Part shown: positions 8,256 through 18,015 of the stretch, piece by piece
How positions within the stretch are numbered: the first letter of the stretch is position 1
Layout of the letters: each line of letters opens with the position of its first letter
Source of the DNA: an uncultured Paracoccus sp.
Lineage (GTDB): Bacteria > Pseudomonadota > Alphaproteobacteria > Rhodobacterales > Rhodobacteraceae
Length of the DNA stretch: 42,111 nt
Direction: 5' to 3'
NCBI GenBank assembly: GCA_934533075.1
Contig: CAKTBJ010000027.1
Coordinates: forward strand, 1 to 42,111
The notes under the pieces: model-generated
The model's input: the letters and a program-made list of their open reading frames with translations, nothing else
What the model was told of the DNA's origin: nothing
Databases searched by the model: none
Made by a program: the position numbers and the translations under genes

Positions 8256-8268
8256 TATAGTAGACGAA
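8256..8268 (+). promoter_or_regulatory. Second copy of the TATNNTAGACGAA motif, before the GNAT gene
   Basis: TATAGTAGACGAA matches the regulator's own upstream motif at 11 of 13 positions in the 45-bp gap between the two genes, 8 bp before the GNAT start codon. Its first six bases also resemble a -10 box, but there is no good -35. It is probably an operator of the XRE-cupin protein. Confidence 0.5.
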
Positions 8269-8276
8269 AATTCCGC

Positions 8277-8822
8277 ATGAACCACCTTACGGAGGCAGGC
8301 ACGGAGATTCGCGACGCGACACCCGGCGGCATCGGCGGCATCACCGCCATCCACAACGATGCCGTCCTGCACACGATGGCGATCTGGAACGAGGCCCTGG
8401 TCGACGCGGCCGACCGCATGGCCTGGCTGGCCGCCCGGCGGGATGCGGGCTATCCGGTCCTGGTCGCGGCCGAGGGCGGGCAGGTGCTGGGCTATGCCGC
8501 CTTCGGCGACTGGCGCGCCTGGGAAGGCTATCGCCGCACCGTCGAGCACAGCGTTTACGTCCGCGCCGACCAAAGGGGGCGGGGCCTTGGCCGGGCGCTG
8601 CTGGCGGCGCTGATCGGGCGGGCGCGGGACTGCGGCAAGCATGTGATGGTGGCGGGGATCGAGGGTGGGAACACGGCCTCGATCCGGCTGCACGAGGGGC
8701 TGGGTTTCGAGCCGGTGGGCCGCTTCCGCGAGGTCGGCACCAAGTTCGGGCAATGGCTGGACCTTGCCGTGATGCAACTGGTGCTGACGCCGGGCGAAGC
8801 CCCGCCGCCCCGGCTGCGCTGA
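8277..8822 (+). CDS. GNAT family N-acetyltransferase (phosphinothricin/L-amino acid acetyltransferase type)
   Basis: This enzyme would transfer acetyl from acetyl-CoA to an amino group. The 181-residue product matches the phosphinothricin acetyltransferase/MddA (MnaT) subgroup: it begins IRDATPGGIGGITAIHNDAV and contains GYAAFGDWRAWEGYRRTVEHSV, the acetyl-CoA loop RADQRGRGLGRALL, and the late segment GLGFEPVGRFREVGTKFGQW. This subgroup acetylates phosphinothricin, methionine sulfoximine or sulfone, and similar amino-acid analogues. It is 45 bp downstream of the XRE-cupin regulator on the same strand, so expression is probably controlled by that protein. Confidence 0.88.
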   Translation: MNHLTEAGTEIRDATPGGIGGITAIHNDAVLHTMAIWNEALVDAADRMAWLAARRDAGYPVLVAAEGGQVLGYAAFGDWRAWEGYRRTVEHSVYVRADQRGRGLGRALLAALIGRARDCGKHVMVAGIEGGNTASIRLHEGLGFEPVGRFREVGTKFGQWLDLAVMQLVLTPGEAPPPRLR

Positions 8823-8831
8823 GGAGGTTGT

Positions 8832-8862
8832 CGCCCCGGCGGCCATCGAGGCCACCGGGGCG
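8832..8862 (+). terminator. GC-rich hairpin after the GNAT gene, possible terminator
   Basis: Arms CGCCCCGG (8832-8839) and CCGGGGCG (8855-8862), with an inner GGCC/GGCC stem and loop ATCGA, form a 12-bp stem with one mismatch, 9 bp past the GNAT stop. There is no T-run, so termination by this hairpin alone is uncertain. The core GGCCATCGAGGCC recurs at about 23140. Confidence 0.45.
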
Positions 8863-9234
8863 GCGCTGCCGGGCATGCGCTGATGGGTGAGTATCCGGGC
8901 CGTCGGGGTTGATGAACGCCAGATGGCTGTGCGCAGGTCGACGACGTTTCCCGGCAGGCCCGGATTGGGGGCATGAGGCGAAGGGAAAAAGGTCCCCTTC
9001 TGCCCCCGCCGGCTTCACCGGCGCCGGCGCCCGACGCACCTCCATGATCCCGCATCCCTGCCTGCGGACGATCAGGCCGGCGGGATCGGGTGGAAGCGGC
9101 ACCGGCCCGACCGGCCCAAACCCCCGAACGCCGGCCATGCAGGTTTGCCGGAGCGCCCCGCCGACGCCTCTCCCACCGCGAGGATCGTCACAGGGCGAGG
9201 CCACCCCCTCAGTTCGACCACCTGAACCCTATCC

Positions 9235-9565
9235 GGCCGCCCCCGCGCTGCGGCGCCTCGCGGCTGGCTTGGCACAAGACCGGCTGCGCAATCTCATGGC
9301 CCTGCAAGAGCGGCACCCGATAGCGCCATACGGCTTTCCGCGCCGCCGCGCTTCCTGACAGGCTCGATTGCATGACCGGCGGCACAACCTGCGGCCCCGC
9401 AAGAGCGGCGCCAAGGGGCGCCCATACGGCTTTCCGCTCGGCCCGCCGCGACGGGCGCCCCCCTCCTACTCCACCGCCGCACCGCCGCGCTTCCTGACAG
9501 GCTCGATTGCAAGACCGGCGGCACAACCTGCGGCCCCGCAAGAGCGGCGCCAAGGGGCTTTCCGC
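9235..9565 (-). repeat. Three degenerate tandem copies of the uvrA 3' end
   Basis: Copies at about 9241-9341, 9343-9437 and 9482-9565 align with the true uvrA end at 9588-9705. Shared landmarks are GCGCTGCGGCGC, CTTCCTG, CCGGCTGCG, GCAAGAGCGGC (AGCAAGGGCG in uvrA) and GGCTTTCCGC. The two middle copies are identical over about 76 bp with one mismatch (CTTCCTGACAGGCTCGATTG at 9351 and 9490), so that duplication is recent. Translated on the minus strand, fragments such as GKPYGAIGC and RRRSAGAAG echo the UvrA tail ([10 protein letters not shown] and KRRSAVAAG), but frameshifts and stops break all copies. Confidence 0.75.
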
Positions 9566-9587
9566 ACGGCCCGCGACAGCCCGCACC

Positions 9588-12488
<2,901 letters not shown>

Positions 12489-12556
12489 GCGGGAACTCCG
12501 ATGGGGAGGCAGCGCCAGAGATAGGCCGCATTAACGGAAACGCAACCGAAAAGTGA

Positions 12557-12571
12557 GAACGATAGCGGAAC
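12557..12571 (-). promoter_or_regulatory. LexA (SOS) box upstream of uvrA
   Basis: Read in the uvrA direction the site is GTTCCGCTATCGTTC, a perfect GTTC-N7-GTTC, the direct-repeat LexA operator known from Rhodobacter and other Alphaproteobacteria. It starts about 69 bp before the uvrA ATG. A possible promoter, TTGCGT-N16-TATCTC, lies between it and the gene. Confidence 0.85.
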
Positions 12572-12603
12572 ATGGCCAACGAATCAAGAAGGGGCCGGAT
12601 GGA

Positions 12604-13056
12604 TCAGCGGCGGGCGGCGAAGAAGGCTTGCAGCAGGGCGGCGGAGGCCGTGGCGTCGATGCCGCCGTAGATGTCGGGGCGGTGGTGGCATTGCGGATGG
12701 TCGAAGACCCGCGCGCCATGCGCCACGCCGCCGCTGCGCGGATCGGCGGCGCCGTAATGCAGGCTGGCGATGCGGGCGGCTGAAATCGCGGCGGCGCACA
12801 TGGCGCACGGCTCCAGCGTGACCCAGAGGCGGCATCCCGGCAGGCGGGGCGAGCCGAGTTGCCGGCAGGCCTCGCGGATGACGAGGATCTCGGCGTGGGC
12901 GGTGGGGTCGCGGTCGGCCTCGGTGCGGTTGCCGGCGGTGGCTATGACGCGGCCCTGCGGGTCCAGCAGCACGGCGCCCACCGGCACCTCGCCCCGCGCG
13001 GCGGCTTCGCGGGCGGCGGCGAGGGCGGCGGGCATGTGGCTGGTGAAGCTGGGCAT
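12604..13056 (-). CDS. tadA: tRNA-specific adenosine deaminase
   Basis: TadA deaminates adenosine 34 to inosine in the anticodon of tRNA-Arg(ACG), allowing decoding of CGU, CGC and CGA codons. The 150-residue product has both deaminase motifs: HAE (His54, Ala55, Glu56) and PCAMC (residues 83-87), which supply the zinc ligands and the proton shuttle. I chose the ATG at 13056 (MPSFTSHMPAAL). The same frame runs open far upstream, antisense to rluB, but that is a GC artefact. The gene follows 115 bp upstream of uvrA on the same strand and is divergent from rluB. Confidence 0.93.
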   Translation of the reverse strand: MPSFTSHMPAALAAAREAAARGEVPVGAVLLDPQGRVIATAGNRTEADRDPTAHAEILVIREACRQLGSPRLPGCRLWVTLEPCAMCAAAISAARIASLHYGAADPRSGGVAHGARVFDHPQCHHRPDIYGGIDATASAALLQAFFAARR

Positions 13057-13254
13057 GGGCTGTTGTGGCTTGCCGCGGCGGCGCGGGCAAGGGGGACGCC
13101 GGAGGCAAGGCGGGAATGGGTATTCGTGCAACGGGAAAAACCGGCGGCGGGGTGAGGGGATGAGGCACGGGAACGGCGGCCGATTGCGCTTTCGCCTTGG
13201 GCGGCGATGGGATAGAAGGACGCTTTGCCACCGCAGAGATGCGCAGGAATCGCC

Positions 13255-15417
13255 ATGACCGACGAGAACACGCCCGCCCCCGAGTCCGGGACCATACCCC
13301 AATCCGCCCAGACCACCGCACCGGCCCTTCCCGCCGGCGGCGGCGATGTGTCCCACGCGGCGCAGAACTCCCATCCGGGTGCCGAAGCCGATACCGCCGG
13401 CCCCGCCACGGACAAGGCGGGCGCGGATCAGGCCGCCACCCTCTGCGCGGATGAGCCGGCCGCCGCTGCCACCGACGCGGAACCCGCACCCGAGGCCGCG
13501 CAGGCGGACGATCTGGAAGCCAGGTTCGACAAGGCCCCGCCGAAAGCCGCCGAGGCTCCCGCACGGCCTGCCCGCAAGGCTGCCGCGCAACACGCCCCTT
13601 CGGGCGGCGAACGCATCGCCAAGGTGATCGCCCGCGTCGGCCTCGCCTCGCGGCGGGTGGCCGAGAAGATGATCCTCGACGGCCGCGTCAAGGTGAACGG
13701 CAAGGTGATCGACTCGCCCGCGCTGGATGTGGGGCCGCGCGACAAGGTGATGGTGGACGGCAAGCCGCTGGATGCGCCGCAGGACACGCGGCTGTGGCTT
13801 TACTACAAGCCCGCCGGGCTGGTGACGACCGAATCGGACGAGCTGGGCCGGCGCACCATCTACGACGAATTGCCCGAGGACCTGCCCCGCGTGATGACCG
13901 TGGGGCGGCTGGATTTGAACTCGGAAGGGCTGCTGCTGCTGACCAATGACGGCGAGTTGAAGCGGCGGCTGGAACTGCCGGCGACCGGCTGGCTGCGCCG
14001 CTACAAGGTGCGGGTGAACGGGCGGCCGACCAACCTGACCTTCGACCCGCTGCGGCGTGGCGTGGTGATCGGCGGCGAGGAATTCCAACCGATGGAGATC
14101 ACGCTGGACAGCCAGCGCGGCGACAATTCCTGGCTGACCATCGGCATCCGCGAGGGCCGCAACCGCGAGATCCGCCGCGCGATGGAGCATGTCGGGCTGA
14201 TGGTGAACCGCCTGATCCGGCTGAGTTACGGCCCCTTCCGCCTGACCACGATGAAGGAGGGCGAGGTCACCGAGGTCCGCCGCCGGATGCTGCGCGACCA
14301 GCTGGGTTCGCTGCTGCCCGGCAACGAGGACGCGGAATCCGACGCCCGCCCGGCCCGCGGCCGGCGCCCCGGTCCGGGTGGCCGCCCCGCGCGCGGCGCC
14401 GAGGGCGAACGCCCGGCCCGCAAACCCTTCGCATCGCGTGGCGAGGGGGCGGGCGACCGGCCCCGCAAGCCCTTCGGCAAACGCCCCGAGGGCGAAGGCG
14501 AGGGTCCGCGCAAATCCTTCGGCTCGCGGGATGGCGAGGCGCCACGCAAGGGCTTTGGCGCCCGCAAGCCCTTCGAGCGGCGCGAAGACGGGGATGCCCC
14601 GCGCAAACCCTATGCCCGCCGCGTGGATGAGGGGGACGGCGCCCGCAAACCCTATGGCCGCAAGCCGGAGGGAGACGGGCCACGCAAGGCCTATGCGCCG
14701 CGCGACGGCGAGGCTCCCCGCAAACCCTACGCCCCCCGCGATGGCGAGGGCGGGCGCAAGCCTTACGCGCCGCGCGATGGCGAAGGGGCGAGGACGCCCT
14801 ATGGCCGGCCGGGCAGTGATGGGCCGCGCAAGCCCCATGCCGCGCGCGACGGCGAGGCGCCGCGCAAATACGCACCCCGGCCCGAGGCCGATGGCGATGC
14901 GCCGCGCAAGCCGCGCCACAAGGCCGGCGCCCCGCGTGGCGAGGGCTTTGCCGCCCGCCCGCCGCGTGACGACAGCGCGCCGCGCAAGCCCTATGCCGCA
15001 AGGGGCGAGGGTGAGGGGTTCAAGGCCCGTCCGCGCGGCGATGGCGAAGGCTACAAATCCCGTGGCCCCCGTGGCGAGGGTGAGGGTTTCAAACCCCGTG
15101 GCCCCCGTGGCGACGGGGACGGCTATAAGCCGCGCGGTCCTCGTGCGGATAGCGAAGGCTTCAAGCCGCGCGCCCCGCGCAGCGATGCCGGCGGGTTCAA
15201 GCGCCGCGAGGGCGAGGGGTTCAAGCCGCGTTCGGAAGGCTTCAAATCGCATGGCCCCCGGTCCCAGGGCGACGGCTTCAAGCGCGGCGAGGGCAAGCCG
15301 GGCGGTTTCCGGCCCCAACCCGGCGGCCCCAGCAAGCCGGGCGGGTTCAAGCCGCGCGGCGACCGGCCGGCCGGCGGCAAGCCCGGCCCGCGCAAGGGAC
15401 CGTCGCGGCAGGGTTGA
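13255..15417 (+). CDS. rluB: 23S rRNA pseudouridine synthase (RluB/RsuA family) with very long repetitive basic tail
   Basis: This enzyme isomerises a uridine in 23S rRNA helix 80-93 to pseudouridine (RluB, U2605 by E. coli numbering). The 720 residues fall into three parts. Residues 1-115 are an acidic/Ala-Pro-rich linker. Next comes an S4 RNA-binding domain (RIAKVIARVGLASRRVAEKM, about 118-165) with the catalytic domain (motif GRLDLNSEGLLLLTNDGEL near residue 217, catalytic Asp about 220; GIREGRNREIRRAMEH later) to about 350. The last 365 residues are almost entirely Gly, Arg, Lys, Pro, Glu and Asp in short repeats. The catalytic core alone is the usual family size. An AGGA motif precedes the ATG at 13255, and a terminator follows. 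RluB with disordered tails is known in Alphaproteobacteria, but this tail is longer than the enzyme itself. Confidence 0.92.
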   Translation: MTDENTPAPESGTIPQSAQTTAPALPAGGGDVSHAAQNSHPGAEADTAGPATDKAGADQAATLCADEPAAAATDAEPAPEAAQADDLEARFDKAPPKAAEAPARPARKAAAQHAPSGGERIAKVIARVGLASRRVAEKMILDGRVKVNGKVIDSPALDVGPRDKVMVDGKPLDAPQDTRLWLYYKPAGLVTTESDELGRRTIYDELPEDLPRVMTVGRLDLNSEGLLLLTNDGELKRRLELPATGWLRRYKVRVNGRPTNLTFDPLRRGVVIGGEEFQPMEITLDSQRGDNSWLTIGIREGRNREIRRAMEHVGLMVNRLIRLSYGPFRLTTMKEGEVTEVRRRMLRDQLGSLLPGNEDAESDARPARGRRPGPGGRPARGAEGERPARKPFASRGEGAGDRPRKPFGKRPEGEGEGPRKSFGSRDGEAPRKGFGARKPFERREDGDAPRKPYARRVDEGDGARKPYGRKPEGDGPRKAYAPRDGEAPRKPYAPRDGEGGRKPYAPRDGEGARTPYGRPGSDGPRKPHAARDGEAPRKYAPRPEADGDAPRKPRHKAGAPRGEGFAARPPRDDSAPRKPYAARGEGEGFKARPRGDGEGYKSRGPRGEGEGFKPRGPRGDGDGYKPRGPRADSEGFKPRAPRSDAGGFKRREGEGFKPRSEGFKSHGPRSQGDGFKRGEGKPGGFRPQPGGPSKPGGFKPRGDRPAGGKPGPRKGPSRQG

Positions 15418-15438
15418 AACGACAGGAAAAGCCGAATC

Positions 15439-15467
15439 ACGGCGGGGATCATCGTCCCCGCCGTTTT
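15439..15467 (+). terminator. Rho-independent terminator after rluB
   Basis: A perfect 10-bp stem (ACGGCGGGGA at 15439-15448 with TCCCCGCCGT at 15455-15464), loop TCATCG, then TTTTC, 22 bp past the rluB stop. Confidence 0.9.
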
Positions 15468-15546
15468 CATGCGTGCAATCGCCGCATCCGCGCAACAGAC
15501 TGATCCAAGGCCGAAATCCCCCCGGATCACCGCACCGCCATTCTGC

Positions 15547-15585
15547 ATTGCGGCAATTGACGGCGCATGATTATGACGCTATCAC
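15547..15585 (+). promoter_or_regulatory. Probable ecm promoter with an 11-bp palindrome at the -35 box
   Basis: TTGACG (15557-15562), a 17-bp spacer and TATCAC (15580-15585) are a plausible sigma70 promoter 33 bp before the ecm ATG. The perfect palindrome ATTGCGGCAAT (15547-15557) abuts the -35 box and could be an operator. Confidence 0.45.
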
Positions 15586-15617
15586 CCCCTTCGTCGTAAT
15601 ATTATTGCGAGGCGATC

Positions 15618-17576
15618 ATGGCCACGAAGGACAAGCCCTGGCTGTTCCGCACCTATGCCGGCCACTCGACGGCGGAAAAGTCGAACGCGCTCTATCGCGG
15701 CAACCTCGCCAAGGGGCAGACCGGGCTGTCGGTGGCCTTCGACCTGCCCACGCAGACCGGCTATGACAGCGATCATGTGCTGGCGCGGGGCGAGGTCGGC
15801 AAGGTCGGCGTGCCCATCTGCCATCTGGGCGACATGCGGGCGCTGTTCGACCAGATCCCGCTGGAGCAGATGAACACCTCGATGACCATCAACGCCACGG
15901 CGCCCTGGCTGCTGGCGCTGTATATCGCCGTGGCCGAGGAGCAGGGGGCGGACACCACCAGGCTGCAAGGCACGGTGCAGAACGACCTGATCAAGGAATA
16001 TCTCTCGCGCGGGACCTATATCTGCCCGCCGAAGCCGTCGCTGCGCATGATTACCGATGTCGCCGCCTATACGCGCGAGCATCTGCCGAAATGGAACCCG
16101 ATGAACGTGTGTTCCTATCACTTGCAGGAGGCCGGGGCGACGCCGGAGCAGGAGCTGGCCTATGCGCTGGCCACCGGCATCGCGGTTCTGGACGACCTCA
16201 AGGGCAAGGTGCCGGCGGAAAGCTTCCCCGAGATGGTCGGCCGCATCAGCTTCTTCGTGAATGCCGGCATCCGTTTCGTCACCGAGATGTGCAAGATGCG
16301 CGCCTTCACCGAGCTGTGGGACGAGATCACCCGCGACCGCTATGGCATCGAGGACGAGAAATATCGCCGCTTCCGTTATGGCGTGCAGGTCAACAGCCTC
16401 GGCCTGACCGAGCCGCAGCCGGAAAACAACGTCTATCGCATCCTGCTGGAAATGCTGGCGGTCACGCTGTCGAAGAACGCGCGGGCGCGGGCGGTGCAGT
16501 TGCCGGCCTGGAACGAGGCTTTGGGCCTGCCGCGCCCCTGGGACCAGCAATGGTCGCTGCGCATGCAGCAGATCGTGGCCTATGAGACGGACCTTCTGGA
16601 ATTCGGCGACCTGTTCGACGGCAACCCCGCCGTGGCCGCCAAGGTCGAGGAACTGAAGGCCGGGGCGCGGGCGGAACTGGCCACGCTGGACGAGATGGGC
16701 GGGGCGATCGCCGCCATCGACTACATGAAGGCGCGGCTGGTGGAATCGAACGCGGCGCGGCTGAACCGGGTGGAATCCGGGGAAACCGTGGTCGTCGGCG
16801 TCAATCGCTGGCAGCAGGGCGAGGACTCGCCGCTGACCGCCGGCGATGGCGGCATCATGGTGGTGGACCCTGCCGTGGAAGCCGACCAGATCGCCCGGCT
16901 GGCGGCCTGGAGGCAGGCCCGCGACGAGGCGGCCGTCGAGGCCGCCCTCGCCGCGCTGCGCGCGGACGCGCAGGCCGGACGCAACGTCATGCCGGCCTCC
17001 ATCCGCGCCGCCCGCGCCGGGGCCACGACCGGCGAATGGGCCGGGATCATGCGCGCCGTGCATGGCGAATATCGCGGCCCCACGGGCGTTTCCGCCAGCC
17101 CGTCGAACCAGACCGAGGGGCTGGAGCCGATCCGCGAGGCCGTCGATGCGGTCAGCACCCGGCTGGGCCGGCGGCTGAAGCTGCTGGTCGGCAAGCCGGG
17201 CCTCGACGGGCATTCCAACGGCGCCGAGCAGATCGCCGTGCGCGCCCGCGATTGCGGCATGGACATCACCTATGAGGGCATCCGCCTGACGCCGGAGCAG
17301 ATCGTCGCCCGCGCCCTGGCAGAGGATGCGCATGTCGTCGGCCTGTCGATCCTGTCGGGCAGCCACATCCCCCTGCTGGAGGAGGTGATCGCGCGGATGC
17401 GCGAGGCCGGCCTGTCGCATGTGCCGGTGCTGGTCGGCGGCATCATCCCCGACGAGGACGCCGCCCGGCTGCTGGGCATGGGCGTGGCGCGGGTCTACAC
17501 CCCCAAGGATTTCGAGCTGAACCGGATCATGATGGACATCGTGGCCATCGCCGATCCGGGCGAAAAGGCGGCGTAG
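15618..17576 (+). CDS. ecm: Ethylmalonyl-CoA mutase
   Basis: This coenzyme B12-dependent mutase converts (2R)-ethylmalonyl-CoA to (2S)-methylsuccinyl-CoA in the ethylmalonyl-CoA pathway, which replaces the glyoxylate cycle for acetyl-CoA assimilation. The 652-residue product is the MeaA/Ecm length, shorter than methylmalonyl-CoA mutase large subunits. The N-terminal TIM-barrel contains the substrate segment PWLFRTYAGHSTAEKSN, then LSVAFDLPTQTGYDSDH and GTVQNDLIKEY. The C-terminal cobalamin domain carries the DxHxxG motif GLDGHSNGAEQI (His532 is the lower axial ligand). No ccr, mch or epi gene lies in the window. A methylmalonyl-CoA mutase cannot be wholly excluded, but size and the N-terminal sequence favour Ecm. 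Confidence 0.9.
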   Translation: MATKDKPWLFRTYAGHSTAEKSNALYRGNLAKGQTGLSVAFDLPTQTGYDSDHVLARGEVGKVGVPICHLGDMRALFDQIPLEQMNTSMTINATAPWLLALYIAVAEEQGADTTRLQGTVQNDLIKEYLSRGTYICPPKPSLRMITDVAAYTREHLPKWNPMNVCSYHLQEAGATPEQELAYALATGIAVLDDLKGKVPAESFPEMVGRISFFVNAGIRFVTEMCKMRAFTELWDEITRDRYGIEDEKYRRFRYGVQVNSLGLTEPQPENNVYRILLEMLAVTLSKNARARAVQLPAWNEALGLPRPWDQQWSLRMQQIVAYETDLLEFGDLFDGNPAVAAKVEELKAGARAELATLDEMGGAIAAIDYMKARLVESNAARLNRVESGETVVVGVNRWQQGEDSPLTAGDGGIMVVDPAVEADQIARLAAWRQARDEAAVEAALAALRADAQAGRNVMPASIRAARAGATTGEWAGIMRAVHGEYRGPTGVSASPSNQTEGLEPIREAVDAVSTRLGRRLKLLVGKPGLDGHSNGAEQIAVRARDCGMDITYEGIRLTPEQIVARALAEDAHVVGLSILSGSHIPLLEEVIARMREAGLSHVPVLVGGIIPDEDAARLLGMGVARVYTPKDFELNRIMMDIVAIADPGEKAA

Positions 17577-17636
17577 CGCCGGCGAAGGGGGGCGGTTCCG
17601 GGCGACCATGCCCATCCGCTAGGCCGGGGCGTTCCG

Positions 17637-17681
17637 CCTGCGCCCTTGCAGGGCTTGGCGCAACGGCGCTGCCGCCCGGCC
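17637..17681 (+). repeat. Palindromic element P, copy 3
   Basis: Starts CCTGCGCCC, has a short stem (GCCC-TTGCA-GGGC at 17642-17654), then GGCTTGGC-type sequence and the conserved tail GCGCTGCCGCCCGGCC. It aligns with copy 5 (29601-29646) over its full length. Confidence 0.7.
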
Positions 17682-17688
17682 CTGCGCT

Positions 17689-17757
17689 GCCGGCAAGCCC
17701 GACTTGTCCACCCCCTCCGACTCCTGTGAGGGGTCTCCGGGCGTGGACAAGTCTCCG
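17689..17757 (+). repeat. Dispersed repeat R, copy 1
   Basis: Contains a perfect 11-bp inverted repeat, GACTTGTCCAC (17701-17711) and GTGGACAAGTC (17743-17753), around CCCCTCCGACTCC. The whole unit matches the reverse complement of 29513-29578: GCAAGCCCGACTTGTCC, CCCTCCGACTCC, TCTCCGG and TGGACAAGTCT all align in order. Confidence 0.75.
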
Positions 17758-17891
17758 GGGTCGCCGTGCGGGCCGCAGGGTCGCGCGCAGCCCTGCATGG
17801 CCCATGCCCTCACCCATGCGCCCCATGCAACCCGGCTGCGCGCCGCCGCCGGCTTGGCCCCGGCCGGCATCCGTGCTAGCGGGCCGGGGAA

Positions 17892-17944
17892 GCCTTCCCT
17901 CCTGCGCCCCTGCGGGCTTGAGGGAGGGGCGCCGCCGCCCGGCC
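17892..17944 (+). repeat. Palindromic element P, copy 4
   Basis: TCCCTC and GAGGGA arms enclose CTGCGCCCCTGCGGGCTT. The tail GCGCCGCCGCCCGGCC differs from the family tail by one base. Confidence 0.65.
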
Positions 17945-18015
17945 CTGCCATGCCGGCCCCCCGCACCCTGTCGTCCGAAACGCGCCGCGCCCGGTGCCCG
18001 CCCGAGAGTTCCGCC

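Larger units (their letters stand above)
8823..9587. other. Gene-free region between the GNAT gene and uvrA, with decayed uvrA tail copies
   Basis: No reading frame is convincing. It opens with a strong imperfect hairpin (8832-8862). The part 8890-9228 holds nothing I can name. From about 9235 to 9565 there are three degenerate copies of the last hundred or so bases of uvrA, listed separately. Confidence 0.7.
17577..18015. other. Gene-free region between ecm and the MFS gene, repeat-rich
   Basis: No convincing coding frame. It holds two P elements (17637-17681 and 17892-17944) and one copy of the longer R repeat (17689-17757). The rest, including 17760-17890, shows nothing I can name. I see no terminator for ecm with a T-run. 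Confidence 0.65.

Noticed and set aside
8909..9358. 149-codon plus-strand frame in the gap before uvrA
   Set aside because: No recognisable protein, no binding site, and its end lies in the uvrA tail repeats.
12604..15495. A 963-codon open frame on the minus strand that contains tadA
   Set aside because: Only the last 150 codons match TadA. The rest is antisense to rluB, whose Gly/Arg/Pro-rich repeats leave the other strand open.
17689..17757. Rho-independent terminator of ecm
   Set aside because: The inverted repeat has a 31-bp loop, no T-run, and a homologous copy at 29.5 kb, so it is better seen as a dispersed repeat.
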